Shown in pieces: positions 8,891 through 19,851 of a stretch of 64,000 bases of DNA. The notes beneath the pieces were generated by a model. That model had not been told where the DNA came from, made no database searches, and saw nothing but the letters and a program-made list of their open reading frames with translations. The DNA comes from Streptomyces sp. SAI-127 (GTDB lineage Bacteria; Actinomycetota; Actinomycetes; Streptomycetales; Streptomycetaceae), in NCBI RefSeq assembly GCF_029894425.1, contig NZ_JARXYJ010000001.1:4216001-4280000 (forward strand), given 5' to 3'. Made by a program: the position numbers and the translations under genes. Position 1 is the first letter of the stretch, and each line of letters opens with the position of its first letter.

Positions 8891-10192
8891 GTGTCCGCAC
8901 CCCAGAAGAAGACCGCCGGGCGATCCCTGCTGGTCACCTCCGCCGCCGCCCTGTCGTCCCTCGCGCTGACCGCGCCGGTCGCTCTCGCGGCTCCCAGTCC
9001 GTCACCGAGCGCGTCCCCGAGCGCCACTCCCCCGTCGAACATGTCGACCGTGGGCGGCTCGCGGCTCGGCCGGGCGGGCACGCAGGTCAATCTCGCGAGC
9101 GGGGTCCCGGTGCTGCCCAAGGACATCACCGCGCGCTCCTGGATCGTCACGGACGCCGAGTCCGGCGATGTGCTCGCCGCACACAACGCGCACTGGCGGC
9201 TGCCCCCGGCGAGCACCATGAAGATGCTCTTCGCGGACACCGTGCTGCCGAAGTTCGCCAAGACCGAGAAGCACAAGGTCGTCCCCTCCGATCTCGCGGG
9301 CATGGGCGCCGGCTCCAGCCTGGTCGGGATAAAGGAGGGCGAGACGTACACGGTCCACGATCTGTGGCTCGGCGTCTTCCTTCGCTCCGGCAACGACGCC
9401 GTGCGCGTCCTGTCCGCGATGAACAAGGGCGTCGCCAAGACCGTCACGGAGATGAACGAGCACGCCGAGGAGCTCCAGGCCCTCGACACGCATGTGGTCA
9501 GCCCCGACGGCTACGACGCCCCCGGCCAGGTCTCCTCGGCCTACGACCTGACCCTGATCGCCCGTTCCGGCCTGCAGAAGAAGGACTTCCGCGAGTACTG
9601 CTCGACGGTCACCGCGAAGTTCCCCGGTGAGACGAAGAAGGACAAGAAAGGCAAGATCGTCCGCAAGCCCTTCGAGATCCAGAACACCAACCGACTGCTG
9701 AGCGGCGACTCCGACATCTCGCAGTACCAGGGCATCGCAGGTGTGAAGAACGGCAACACCACCAACGCCGGTGCCACCTTCACCGGTGTCGCCGAGCGCA
9801 ATGGCAGGGTGCTGCTCGTCACCGTCATGAACCCGTCCAAGGACGAGCACAACGAGGTCTACAAGGAGACCGCGAAGCTCTTCGACTGGGGCTTCAAGGC
9901 GGCCGGCAAGGTGCAGCCGGTGGGTGAGTTGGTGCCGCCGAGGGGCGCCGCGCAGTCCAGCGGCCAGCCGGGGGACTCCGGCGAGGCCGGGGGTGGCTCC
10001 GGGGACTCCGCGGGCTCAGGGGCCTCGGCGAAGCCCGTCGCGTCCGCCACGGCAGACGGCGGCTCCCGCGGCATGGAGACCGCCCTCGCGATCACGGGCG
10101 GCCTCCTTGTGCTGCTCGCGGGTGCCGCGTTCCTCGTCAACCGCCGCTGGCCGCTGCCGGATCTGGTACGTCGTCGCTCGTCTCGTCCGTGA
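8891..10192 (+). CDS. D-alanyl-D-alanine carboxypeptidase (peptidase S11)
   Basis: 433 residues. A signal peptide (about 1-35, ending LTAPVALAAP) is followed by a Ser/Pro-rich linker, the penicillin-binding S11 domain, a Gly/Ser-rich linker and a C-terminal helix (ALAITGGLLVLLAGAAFLV) before a basic tail. So it is anchored outside the membrane. Active-site blocks are STMK (nucleophile Ser, base Lys), SGND and KNG. The third motif is KNG rather than the common KTG. The enzyme trims the terminal D-Ala of peptidoglycan stem peptides. The GTG start is chosen from signal-peptide position; no strong ribosome-binding site is seen. The 3' end overlaps the converging BrkB-like gene by 56 bp. Confidence 0.9.
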   Translation: MSAPQKKTAGRSLLVTSAAALSSLALTAPVALAAPSPSPSASPSATPPSNMSTVGGSRLGRAGTQVNLASGVPVLPKDITARSWIVTDAESGDVLAAHNAHWRLPPASTMKMLFADTVLPKFAKTEKHKVVPSDLAGMGAGSSLVGIKEGETYTVHDLWLGVFLRSGNDAVRVLSAMNKGVAKTVTEMNEHAEELQALDTHVVSPDGYDAPGQVSSAYDLTLIARSGLQKKDFREYCSTVTAKFPGETKKDKKGKIVRKPFEIQNTNRLLSGDSDISQYQGIAGVKNGNTTNAGATFTGVAERNGRVLLVTVMNPSKDEHNEVYKETAKLFDWGFKAAGKVQPVGELVPPRGAAQSSGQPGDSGEAGGGSGDSAGSGASAKPVASATADGGSRGMETALAITGGLLVLLAGAAFLVNRRWPLPDLVRRRSSRP

Positions 10193-11048
10193 GCTCCTGC
10201 TCCTTGCTCCCCGTCGCCGTCCACGCGGCGCAGAACAGCACCAGTTTCGCCGTGAAGTTGATCCACAGCAGCAGGGCGACGGGGACGCCGAACGCGCCGT
10301 ACATGCTCTTCGTCGCCACGCCCTGCATATAGCCGCTCAGCAGCAGCTTCAGCAGTTCGAAACCGATCGCGCCGGTCAGCGCGGCGACGAACAGCCGGCG
10401 GCGCCCCGGCTCGACCCCGGGCAGCAGGGTCAGGACGTACAGCAGGAGCAGGAAGTCGGCGAGTACGGCGATGACGAACGCGGCGACGCGCAGCAGGACC
10501 CGGCCCGCGCCGCCCTCCTGGAGGCCCAGTTCCCCGCCGATCCAGTCGACCAGCGCGGAGGCGACGGTGGAGATGGCGAGCGTGACCAGGACCGCGCCGC
10601 CGAACCCGACCAGGATGCCCAGGTCCTTGCCCTTGCGCAGGATGGCGTTCTCGTCCTCGTCGGGCAGCTCCCACACCGCGCGCAGACACTCGCGCATCGA
10701 GCCGGCCCAGCCGATGCCGGTGAACAGCAGGGCGGCGGCGGCGATGAGGCCGACGGTGCCGGCGTTCTGCACCAGGTCGCCGATGTTCAGTTGCTCGGAG
10801 ATGCCGGGCACCTGATCGGCGATCTTGTCCTGGAGGTCGTTCTGCTGATCCGTGCTGAGCGTGGCGGCGGCGATCGCTGCGGCCACGGTGAGCAGCGGGA
10901 ACAGCGCGACGAAGCTGGTGAACGTCATCGCCGCGGCCAGCCGGGTCCACTTCACCCGGTCCAGCCGTTCGTACGACCGCCACGCGTGCGTGGCCGTCAG
11001 GCGCACCCAGAGGGGCCCGACGACGGGGAGTCTCTTCAGCCAGTCCAT
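10137..11048 (-). CDS. YihY/virulence factor BrkB family membrane protein
   Basis: 303 residues with about six membrane helices. Family hallmarks include the N-terminal SYERLDRVKWTRLAAAMTF segment and LLPGVEPGRRRLFVAAL, and the C-terminus carries YGAFGVPVALLLWI. The family was once labelled ribonuclease BN; its biochemical role is unresolved. The ATG start has GGAGGG about 12 bases upstream. Its last 56 bp overlap the converging carboxypeptidase gene on the opposite strand. Confidence 0.88.
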   Translation of the reverse strand: MDWLKRLPVVGPLWVRLTATHAWRSYERLDRVKWTRLAAAMTFTSFVALFPLLTVAAAIAAATLSTDQQNDLQDKIADQVPGISEQLNIGDLVQNAGTVGLIAAAALLFTGIGWAGSMRECLRAVWELPDEDENAILRKGKDLGILVGFGGAVLVTLAISTVASALVDWIGGELGLQEGGAGRVLLRVAAFVIAVLADFLLLLYVLTLLPGVEPGRRRLFVAALTGAIGFELLKLLLSGYMQGVATKSMYGAFGVPVALLLWINFTAKLVLFCAAWTATGSKEQELTDETSDDVPDPAAASGG

Positions 11049-11195
11049 GATCGGATCTTGCCCTCCACGTGGAAGACCGATGTGTGAGTACCCCGAAAAC
11101 GCGGGACGGCGTCGAGTACCGTTAATCACCCATTTCGGGGAGATAAGCGATGTTTAAGATCGAATTGCCGCTACAGCGGCGATACGGTCACCGGC

Positions 11196-12578
11196 ATGTC
11201 TGCCGACACCGTTCCCGTCACGGGATGGGGGCGCACCGCCCCCACCGCGGCCCGTTTGATCCGTCCACGGAGCTACGAGGAGGCCGTGACCGCCGTCCGG
11301 GGCTGCGGGGCCCGTGGCGGCATCCCGAGGGGCCTGGGACGGGCGTACGGGGACGCGGCACAGAACGCGGGCGGCGCGGTGTTCGACATGACCGGCCTGA
11401 ACCGCGTTCACGCGATCGACGCCGAAGGCGGCAGCGTGCTGTGCGACGCGGGCGTCTCCCTGCACCGGCTGATGGAGGTACTGCTGCCGCTCGGCTGGTT
11501 CGTGCCGGTGACCCCCGGCACCCGGTACGTCACCGTCGGCGGTGCGATCGGCGCGGACATCCACGGCAGGAACCACCATGTGTCCGGCTCCTTCTCCCGC
11601 CATGTGCTGTCGTTCGAACTGCTCACCGCCGACGGCGAGATCCGCACCGTGCGCCGCGGCACACCTCTGTTCGACGCGACCACCGGCGGCCTGGGTCTGA
11701 CCGGGATGATCCTCACCGCGACGGTCCAGCTCCAGCCGGTCGAGACGTCCCTGATGTCGGTGGACACGGAACGCGCGCGGGACCTCGACGACCTGATGGC
11801 CCGTCTGACGGCGGCCGATCACCAGTACCGCTACTCGGTCGCCCGGGTCGACCTGCTGGCCCGCGGGGCTGCGACCGGGCGGGCGGTTCTCACGCGGGGC
11901 GATCACGTGGCGCTGGAAGCGCTGGCGACACCGGGACTGCTCGCCAGGGGCACGCGCGCGCGTAGAGCCCCGTTGGCCTTCGGGACCCCGCGCTTCCCGG
12001 CCCCGCCCCCCTTCCTCCCCGAGGGACTTCTCAACCGCACGACCGTCGGGCTGTTCAACGAGCTCTGGTACCGGAAGGCGCCCCGCGCGCGTACCGGCCG
12101 GCTGCAGAGCATCTCCGCGTTCTTCCACCCCCTCGACGCCGTGCCCCACTGGAACCGGATCTACGGCCGCGGCGGCCTCGTTCAGTACCAGTTCGCCGTC
12201 GGACGGGGCCAGGAGGAGGCCCTGCGCCGGATCGTGCGGCGGGTCTCCGGGCAGCGGTGCCCGTCCTTTCCCGCCGTGCTCAAGCGGTTCGGGGACGCCG
12301 ACCCCGGGTGGCTCTCCTTCCCGGTGCCCGGCTGGACCCTGGCCCTGGACCTCCCGGCCGCTCTGCCCGGTCTCGGCGCCCTCCTCGACGAACTGGACGA
12401 GGAGGTGGCCATGGCCGGCGGGCGGGTCTGTCTGGCCAAGGACTCCCGTCTGCGGCCGGAACTGCTCACCGCGATGTACCCGCGCCTCGACGACTTCCGT
12501 GCGCTGCGCGCTGAGCTGGACCCGCGCGGGGTGTTCACCTCGGACCTGTCCCGCCGTCTGACTCTCCAAGTCCTCTGA
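11196..12578 (+). CDS. FAD-linked oxidoreductase, DprE1-like
   Basis: 460 residues. The N-terminal FAD-binding_4 domain carries GLGRAYGDAAQNAGG and TVGGAIGADIHGRNHH, close to mycobacterial DprE1, which oxidises decaprenylphosphoryl ribose. The C-terminal domain ends with LAKDSR and MYPRLDDF, as in that family. At the position of the benzothiazinone-reactive cysteine of mycobacterial DprE1 (GWxxC context) this protein reads GWTLALDL, so the cysteine is replaced by alanine (alignment by eye). A DprE2-like reductase follows 28 bp downstream, so the pair probably performs a two-step epimerisation of a polyprenyl-linked sugar. Streptomyces lack arabinogalactan, so the product is uncertain. Confidence 0.87.
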   Translation: MSADTVPVTGWGRTAPTAARLIRPRSYEEAVTAVRGCGARGGIPRGLGRAYGDAAQNAGGAVFDMTGLNRVHAIDAEGGSVLCDAGVSLHRLMEVLLPLGWFVPVTPGTRYVTVGGAIGADIHGRNHHVSGSFSRHVLSFELLTADGEIRTVRRGTPLFDATTGGLGLTGMILTATVQLQPVETSLMSVDTERARDLDDLMARLTAADHQYRYSVARVDLLARGAATGRAVLTRGDHVALEALATPGLLARGTRARRAPLAFGTPRFPAPPPFLPEGLLNRTTVGLFNELWYRKAPRARTGRLQSISAFFHPLDAVPHWNRIYGRGGLVQYQFAVGRGQEEALRRIVRRVSGQRCPSFPAVLKRFGDADPGWLSFPVPGWTLALDLPAALPGLGALLDELDEEVAMAGGRVCLAKDSRLRPELLTAMYPRLDDFRALRAELDPRGVFTSDLSRRLTLQVL

Positions 12579-12606
12579 AGATCCCAGGCCCTCCAAGGAG
12601 CTGCTC

Positions 12607-13362
12607 GTGAAGGACGCCTTCGGCATTCCCCAGTCCCTGCTCATCCTCGGCGGTACGTCCGAGATCGCGCTGGCCACCGCCCGGCGCCTCGTCGTCCGCC
12701 GCACCCGCACGGTGTGGCTGGCGGGGCGCCCGTCCCCTGCCCTGGAGTCGGCCGCCACGCACCTGCGCTCTCTGGGGGCCGAGGTCCACACCGTCGCCTT
12801 CGACGCGCTGGACCCCGGGTCCCATGAGACCGTGCTCGGCAAGGTGTTCGCCGAGGGCGACATCGACATGGTGCTGCTCGCCTTCGGGATCCTCGGGGAC
12901 CAGGCCTACGACGAGCGCGAGCCGGTAGCGGCGGTGCGGGTCGCGCAGACCAACTACACGGGCGCCGTGTCGGCGGGACTGGTGTCCGCGCGCGCGTTGC
13001 AGGCCCAGGGGCACGGCTCGCTCGTCGTGCTCTCCTCCGTAGCCGGCGAGCGTGCCCGCCGCGCCGACTTCATCTACGGCTCCAGCAAGGCCGGCCTCGA
13101 CGTCTTCGCCCAGGGGCTGGGCGACGCCCTGCACGGCACGGGCGTCCACGTCATGGTCGTACGCCCCGGGTTCGTGCGGTCGAGGATGACGGCCGGTCTG
13201 GAGGAGGCACCCCTCGCGACCACTCCGGAGGCCGTCGCGACGGCGATCGAGCTGGGTCTGCGGCGCCGCTCGGAAACGGTGTGGGTGCCGGGGGCGCTGC
13301 GGGTGGTGATGGCGGCGGTGCGGCATCTGCCGCGGGCGGTGTTCCGGCTGCTGCCGCTGTAA
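12607..13362 (+). CDS. Short-chain dehydrogenase, DprE2-like
   Basis: 251-residue SDR. The nucleotide-binding motif is GGTSEIALATA near residue 14, with catalytic Ser in LSSVAGERARR and the YxxxK motif in FIYGSSKAGLDVF. GGTSEI and the decaprenylphosphoryl-2-ketoribose reductase-like layout match DprE2. It would reduce the keto intermediate made by the upstream FAD enzyme. The GTG start has AAGGAG six bases upstream. The C-terminus (AVFRLLPL) is hydrophobic, consistent with membrane association. Confidence 0.87.
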   Translation: MKDAFGIPQSLLILGGTSEIALATARRLVVRRTRTVWLAGRPSPALESAATHLRSLGAEVHTVAFDALDPGSHETVLGKVFAEGDIDMVLLAFGILGDQAYDEREPVAAVRVAQTNYTGAVSAGLVSARALQAQGHGSLVVLSSVAGERARRADFIYGSSKAGLDVFAQGLGDALHGTGVHVMVVRPGFVRSRMTAGLEEAPLATTPEAVATAIELGLRRRSETVWVPGALRVVMAAVRHLPRAVFRLLPL

Positions 13363-13368
13363 CCGTGG

Positions 13369-13953
13369 TTACAGCTGGCTTGTGGGCAGGGAGCCGCGGT
13401 CGACGTGGCCCGCCTGGGGCGGCACGGTCGAGCGACCGAAGGTGAACTCGCGCAGCTTGCGCCACACCCCGTCGGCGCCCTGCTCGTAGAGCGCGAATCC
13501 GGTGCACGGCCACTCGGCCTCGAACTCGGCGAGTTCCTCGAAGGCGCGGTCCATGGCCGCCTCGTCGATGCCATGGGCCACGGTGACGTGCGGGTGGTAC
13601 GGGAACTGCAGTTCCCGCGCGACCGGCCCGGAGGCGTCACGGACCTGCTTCTGGAGCCAGGTGCAGGCCTCGGCACCCTGGGCGATCTGGACGTACACGA
13701 CCGGTGACAGCGGCCGGAAGGTGCCGGTGCCGGACAGCTTCATCGGGAAGGGCCGGCCCGTCGCGGCGACCTCGGTGAGGTGCGCCTCGATGGCGGGCAG
13801 CGCGGTGTCCGCGACCTCGGTGGGCGGCAGCAGGGTGACATGGGTGGGGATGCCGTGAGCCGCGGCGTCGCCGAAGCCCGCGCGCCGCTCCTGGAGCAGG
13901 CTGCCGTGAGGCTCCGGGACCGCGATCGACACACCGATCGTTACGGTCCCCAC
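13369..13953 (-). CDS. 2'-5' RNA ligase / cyclic phosphodiesterase superfamily protein
   Basis: 194 residues of the 2H phosphoesterase fold, with both His-x-Thr motifs present: HVTLLPP near residue 39 and HVTVAHG near residue 125. The family acts on 2',3'-cyclic phosphates or 2'-5' linkages of RNA; the cellular substrate is unknown. The GTG start is preceded by AGGAG six to seven bases upstream. It converges on the DprE2-like gene with 6 bp between stops. Confidence 0.85.
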   Translation of the reverse strand: MGTVTIGVSIAVPEPHGSLLQERRAGFGDAAAHGIPTHVTLLPPTEVADTALPAIEAHLTEVAATGRPFPMKLSGTGTFRPLSPVVYVQIAQGAEACTWLQKQVRDASGPVARELQFPYHPHVTVAHGIDEAAMDRAFEELAEFEAEWPCTGFALYEQGADGVWRKLREFTFGRSTVPPQAGHVDRGSLPTSQL

Positions 13954-14108
13954 GTCGTCTCCTGTTCGTCCCTGTCGTCCTGTCGGATTCGTTCCCAGCC
14001 GTCCGGCTATCGACTGTACGGCCACGGCTGTGCTGTGGGCAGGCGCAGGCGTAGTGATGTGCAGCGCTCTGCCCGGTGGTGCTGGTGTGCGGTGGTACGC
14101 CCCGGTGA

Positions 14109-14128
14109 CCGGCGGGAGGTACCGCCGG
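14109..14128 (-). terminator. Possible hairpin terminator of trpS
   Basis: CCGGCGG (14109-14115) and CCGCCGG (14122-14128) form a 7-bp GC stem with a 6-nt loop, 11 bp beyond the trpS stop codon. There is no T-run, as is common in Streptomyces. Confidence 0.4.
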
Positions 14129-14138
14129 CCGGCGGCGA

Positions 14139-15841
<1,703 letters not shown>

Positions 15842-15855
<14 letters not shown>

Positions 15856-16762
15856 GTCCTACGGCGGTGACGGCCCGGACGGAAGCGGGCGTGAGCGTGC
15901 GTCCGGGCTGCCCGAGGAGCTGCGGGCGCTCGGGCGTTCGCTGGACGCGCCGGGTGCGGGGGGGTCCGAGTCGATGGTGGAGCGGGTGCTGGAACAGATA
16001 CTCGCCGAGCGGCTGCCGGTCCCGGTGGCCCAGGCGCCGGGTCCCGGTGAGCGGCTGCGGGCGGTGCGGCGGTGGACGCGGATGCGGTGGCGTTCGCTGG
16101 CCGCGACCCTGTGCGGGCTGCTGGCGGTCCTCGCGCTCACGCCTCCGGTGCGGGCGGCGGTCCTGGACTGGTTCGAATTCGGCGGGGTCGAGGTGCGGTA
16201 CGACCCGTCGGCGGTGCCCTCGCCGGGGGCCGAGGTGCCCGGCTGCGGTCGCTCGGTGTCGCTCGCGCAGGCCGAGCGGCGGGCGGGGTTCGCACCGCTG
16301 GTGCCGTCCGCGCTCGGCGCTCCGGACGTGGTGACGGTGACGGCCGAGCCGCGGGGGCGGTCTCTGGTGAGCCTGTGCTGGCGTGAGCGGGGGGACACCA
16401 TACGGCTGGACGAGTACCGGGCCCGTCTGGACATCGGCTTCGCCAAGGCGGTGCGGGAACAGCCGGAGTGGCTCTCGTTGGACGGGTCCTCCTCGGAGCT
16501 CGGTGGGGCCCATGACACGGCTCTGTGGTTTCCGCGGCCCCACCTGCTGAGCTTCTGGCTGGTGGACGCGGCCGGCTCCCACTACACCCGCGAGCGGCGG
16601 ACCGCCGGGCCGACGCTGCTGTGGATGCACGGGTCGGGTGTCCCGGACGTGCCGGACGTGACGCTGCGGCTGGAAGGGGTCGCGTCGAAGGCGCGCGCTG
16701 TGGAGATCGCGAAGTCCCTCGGCGAGCCGGGGCACGAGGGCGCCGAGAAGTCCTCGGATTAG
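15842..16762 (+). CDS. Membrane protein in anti-sigma position, function unknown
   Basis: 306 residues. An acidic N-terminal cytoplasmic region (about 1-80) is followed by one membrane helix (WRSLAATLCGLLAVLALTPP) and a large extracytoplasmic domain. I see no zinc-binding HxxxCxxC motif, so it is not a classical ZAS anti-sigma factor. The gene order (sigma, then overlapping single-span protein) still makes a sigma-modulating role likely. GGGAAGG lies just upstream of ATG. Cysteines in the outer domain (PGCGRS, SLCWRE) could form a disulfide. Anti-sigma function is inference from position. Confidence 0.7.
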
Positions 16763-16775
16763 TGCGCGCGGGGTG

Positions 16776-16803
16776 GGAACCCCGACGGGCCGGGCGGTGT
16801 ACC
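16776..16803 (+). promoter_or_regulatory. Second ECF-type promoter, copy of the sigma gene promoter
   Basis: GGAACC (16776-16781), a 16-bp spacer, then TGTACC (16798-16803). Spacing and both hexamers match the promoter at 15219, and the last eleven spacer bases differ at a single position (GGCCCGGGCGG versus GGGCCGGGCGG). It drives the gene at 16861. Confidence 0.65.
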
Positions 16804-16860
16804 AGAAGTGACACGCGGCTCGCGGACGGGCCGCACGGGGATCGTCTGTAGGGGGCCGGC

Positions 16861-17580
16861 ATGAAGAGGCGTGTGGCTGGACGAAGGAGCCGCTGTCGTG
16901 AACTGGCGGCGGGATCGGGCGCGTTGGCGGTGGCGCTCGCGCTCACGGTATGGGGTGCGCCCACCGCGTCGGCGGGCGGACCGACGAGCGTGCTCGTGGT
17001 CTCGCCGGAGAGCGGGGAGACGGCGTCGCTCTACTACTCCGACGAGGAGTACGGCGAGTTGGAGCGTCTGCTCGGCCCTCCGGGTGCGGGCGCCCGCACC
17101 AAACCACCCGAGGCCAATCTGCTTGCCGCCCGGCAGATCAACGTCACTTGGATGGCGCACGACGTCTCACCGTGGCGGCTGGACCAAGTCTTCCCGCTGG
17201 CCGACACGGACGAGGTGTGGATACACACCGCAGAGCACGTCCCCGAGTCGGTGAACGGCCACTGGCACCGCACAAAGAACCCACCCCAACTGCGCGCTCT
17301 GCTGAAGGACTTGGGGGTGATGGGCAAGGTCTCCGGCGAGGGCCATGCCATCCTCCCGGCGCCCGGGCAGGAGCCGGGAAGCGATGCGGGGGCGGTGGCC
17401 ACGGAGGCGGCTGTGGGCCCGTCCTCCACGACGGACGACGGCACCGAGTGGTGGTGGGCGCTTCCGGGGCTTGCGGCCGGAGCCGTACTGGCCCTGGTGC
17501 TGCGGCCGTTCGCTCTCCGGATGCGATGGGCCCGTGTGCGCCGGGAGCCGGGGCCTCGGCAAGAACTGCGTGATCTGTGA
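16861..17580 (+). CDS. Secreted, C-terminally membrane-anchored protein of the sigma operon (copy 1)
   Basis: 239 residues of unknown function. There is a signal peptide (about 1-38, ending PTASAGG), an extracytoplasmic domain, and a C-terminal helix (WWWALPGLAAGAVLALVL) followed by a basic cytoplasmic tail ending QELRDL. The ribosome-binding site is AGGGGG five bases before ATG. Layout and tail resemble the next gene, so the two are probably diverged paralogues. Expression from the duplicated ECF promoter makes it a likely sigma target acting at the cell surface. Confidence 0.7.
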   Translation: MKRRVAGRRSRCRELAAGSGALAVALALTVWGAPTASAGGPTSVLVVSPESGETASLYYSDEEYGELERLLGPPGAGARTKPPEANLLAARQINVTWMAHDVSPWRLDQVFPLADTDEVWIHTAEHVPESVNGHWHRTKNPPQLRALLKDLGVMGKVSGEGHAILPAPGQEPGSDAGAVATEAAVGPSSTTDDGTEWWWALPGLAAGAVLALVLRPFALRMRWARVRREPGPRQELRDL

Positions 17581-17632
17581 CGAAAGGAGGGGCCCGCGAG
17601 CTGGAGACAGCGAGGCTCGTCGATCGAGGGGG

Positions 17633-18361
17633 ATGGCAGTGCGGAGCAGACACACAGGGATACGGCTCGGGCCGCGCAGGGCATTGGCAGCGCTGGCACC
17701 AGCGGTGGTCGCGGTGACCGTGCTCGGGGCGCCGGCGGCAGACGCGGCGACACAGCCGACGCGGGGAGTGGGCCTCGACCGGCCCGACCTGGCCATGATC
17801 GTCACCGGCGGCTCGGGCGGGACGAAGACCGTGCGTTCCGACGAGCCGTACTTCACCCGCCTGTGGCAGCTGCTGCAGCCGACGTACTCGGGCACGGAGC
17901 GGGTGCCGGGCGCCTGGGAGGAGGGCCGGTATCCGGCGGTGCGGTTCACCGTCGTGTGGGGACTGACGGGTGTCGGCGGCTGGCCTCGGACGGATTCGGC
18001 ACCCGGGGCTGATGTGGCGGTGGCGCGGCAGGACCAGCTGTTCCTGACGGGGGACGGCACGCCGTGGGTGCGCTCGGATCCGGCGCCGGAGCGGGAGGAC
18101 GACGACATCCGCTGGCACCGAGCGCCGCGGGCGGTTTTCGATCAGCTGGACCGGGCGGGCCTGGTGGGCGGCGCCGGGGAGGGGCGGGATGAAGAGGGGG
18201 CCGAGACAGGCCCGGAGCACGGCGTGTGGTGGGCGGTGCCGGGGCTCGTCGCGGGATTCGCAGCGGGAGTCGGCGGCACGCGTCTGATACGCCGCGCGGC
18301 GGCCGGGCCAGGAGCCGGACCGCCGCGGGATGAGCCACGAGAGGAACTCATCGATCTCTAG
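17633..18361 (+). CDS. Secreted, C-terminally membrane-anchored protein of the sigma operon (copy 2)
   Basis: 242 residues, same plan as its upstream neighbour: signal peptide ending APAADAAT, an extracytoplasmic domain with SDEPYFTRLWQLL, a C-terminal helix (VWWAVPGLVAGFAAGVG) and a basic tail ending EELIDL. A GTG 6 bp downstream of the chosen ATG has better spacing from GAGGGGG and may be the true start. No known domain is recognised. It lies 52 bp after copy 1 and is presumably co-transcribed. Confidence 0.7.
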   Translation: MAVRSRHTGIRLGPRRALAALAPAVVAVTVLGAPAADAATQPTRGVGLDRPDLAMIVTGGSGGTKTVRSDEPYFTRLWQLLQPTYSGTERVPGAWEEGRYPAVRFTVVWGLTGVGGWPRTDSAPGADVAVARQDQLFLTGDGTPWVRSDPAPEREDDDIRWHRAPRAVFDQLDRAGLVGGAGEGRDEEGAETGPEHGVWWAVPGLVAGFAAGVGGTRLIRRAAAGPGAGPPRDEPREELIDL

Positions 18362-18399
18362 GAGTCACCGGTCTTTGACAACTCAAGAGAGGACGTGTG

Positions 18400-19851
18400 T
18401 CAGCCGAGGTCGATCTCCGGGTACAGCGGGAAACCGGCCACGAGGTCGGTGGCCCGGTGGGAGATCTCGTCCGCCACCTTCGGGTCCAGGATGTGCTGGG
18501 CCTTGGAGGGGGCGCCCTTGGTGGTGGTGCCGGGCTCCGTGGTGGTGAGGACGCGGTCGATGAGACCGGCGACCTCGTCCATCTCGGCGGTGCCCAGGCC
18601 ACGGGTGGTCAGGGCGGGGGTGCCGATGCGGATGCCGGAGGTGTACCAGGCACCGTTGGGGTCGGCCGGGATGGAGTTGCGGTTGGTGACGATGCCCGAC
18701 TCGAGCAGGGCGGCCTCGGCCTGGCGGCCGGTGAGGCCGTAGGAGGAGGCGACGTCGATCAGGTTGAGGTGGTTGTCGGTGCCGCCGGTGACCAGGGTGG
18801 CGCCACGGCGCATCAGGCCCTCGGCCAGGGCGCGGGAGTTGTCGACGATCCGCTGGGCGTAGTCCTGGAAGGAGGGCTGACGTGCCTCGGCGAGGGCGAC
18901 GGCCTTGGCGGCCATGACGTGCGGGAGCGGGCCGCCGAGGACCATCGGGCAGCCGCGGTCGACCTGGTCCTTGAGGGAGTCGTCGCACAGCACCATGCCG
19001 CCGCGCGGGCCGCGCAGCGACTTGTGGGTGGTGGTCGTGACGATCTGGGCGTGCGGGACCGGGTCGAAGTCGCCGGTGAGGACCTTGCCGGCGACGAGAC
19101 CGGCGAAGTGCGCCATGTCGACCATGAGCGTGGCGCCTACCTCGTCAGCGATCTCGCGCATGATCCGGAAGTTCACCAGACGGGGGTAGGCCGAGTAGCC
19201 GGCGACGATGATCAGCGGCTTGAACTCACGGGCCGAGACGCGCAGCGCGTCGTAGTCGACCAGACCGGTGGAGGGGTCGGTGCCGTAGGAGCGCTGGTCG
19301 AACATCTTGCCGGAGATGTTGGGTCGGAAGCCGTGGGTGAGGTGGCCACCGGCGTCCAGGGACATACCGAGCATGCGCTGGTTGCCGAAGGCCTTGCGGA
19401 GTTCGGCCCAGTCGCCGTCGGAGAGCTCGTTGACCTGGCGGACGCCGGCCTTCTCCAGGGCGGGGACCTCGACACGCTGGGCGAGGACGGACCAGAAGGC
19501 GACGAGGTTGGCGTCGATGCCGGAGTGCGGCTGGACGTAGGCGTGCCGGGCGCCGAAGAGCTCCCTGGCGTGCTCGGCGGCCAGGGACTCGACGGTGTCG
19601 ACGTTGCGACAGCCGGCGTAGAAGCGGCGGCCGACGGTGCCCTCGGCGTACTTGTCGCTGAACCAGTTGCCCATCGCAAGGAGGGTGGCCGGGGAGGCGT
19701 AGTTCTCGGAGGCGATCAGCTTGAGCATCTCGCGCTGGTCGTGGACCTCCTGGCCGATGGCGTCGGCGACGCGCGGCTCGACGGCGCGGATCACGTCGAG
19801 GGCGGCGCGGAAGGCCGTGGACTCGGTGGACAGGGGCTGCTGCTCTGACAT
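18400..19851 (-). CDS. glyA: Serine hydroxymethyltransferase
   Basis: 483 residues. This PLP enzyme interconverts serine plus tetrahydrofolate with glycine plus methylene-tetrahydrofolate. The PLP lysine lies in [15 protein letters not shown], with substrate-site segments [14 protein letters not shown] and [12 protein letters not shown]. It is longer than the E. coli enzyme (about 417 residues), as in one of the Streptomyces GlyA types. ATG is preceded by GGAGG five bases upstream. No glycine-riboswitch-like structure could be recognised upstream. Confidence 0.95.
   Translation of the reverse strand: MSEQQPLSTESTAFRAALDVIRAVEPRVADAIGQEVHDQREMLKLIASENYASPATLLAMGNWFSDKYAEGTVGRRFYAGCRNVDTVESLAAEHARELFGARHAYVQPHSGIDANLVAFWSVLAQRVEVPALEKAGVRQVNELSDGDWAELRKAFGNQRMLGMSLDAGGHLTHGFRPNISGKMFDQRSYGTDPSTGLVDYDALRVSAREFKPLIIVAGYSAYPRLVNFRIMREIADEVGATLMVDMAHFAGLVAGKVLTGDFDPVPHAQIVTTTTHKSLRGPRGGMVLCDDSLKDQVDRGCPMVLGGPLPHVMAAKAVALAEARQPSFQDYAQRIVDNSRALAEGLMRRGATLVTGGTDNHLNLIDVASSYGLTGRQAEAALLESGIVTNRNSIPADPNGAWYTSGIRIGTPALTTRGLGTAEMDEVAGLIDRVLTTTEPGTTTKGAPSKAQHILDPKVADEISHRATDLVAGFPLYPEIDLG

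Noticed and set aside
11150..11965. Open frame starting at an ATG with an excellent GGGGAG ribosome-binding site, just upstream of the DprE1-like gene
   Set aside because: It runs in another frame inside the DprE1-like gene and its product is a low-complexity His/Arg-rich shadow. The DprE1 frame has all family motifs.
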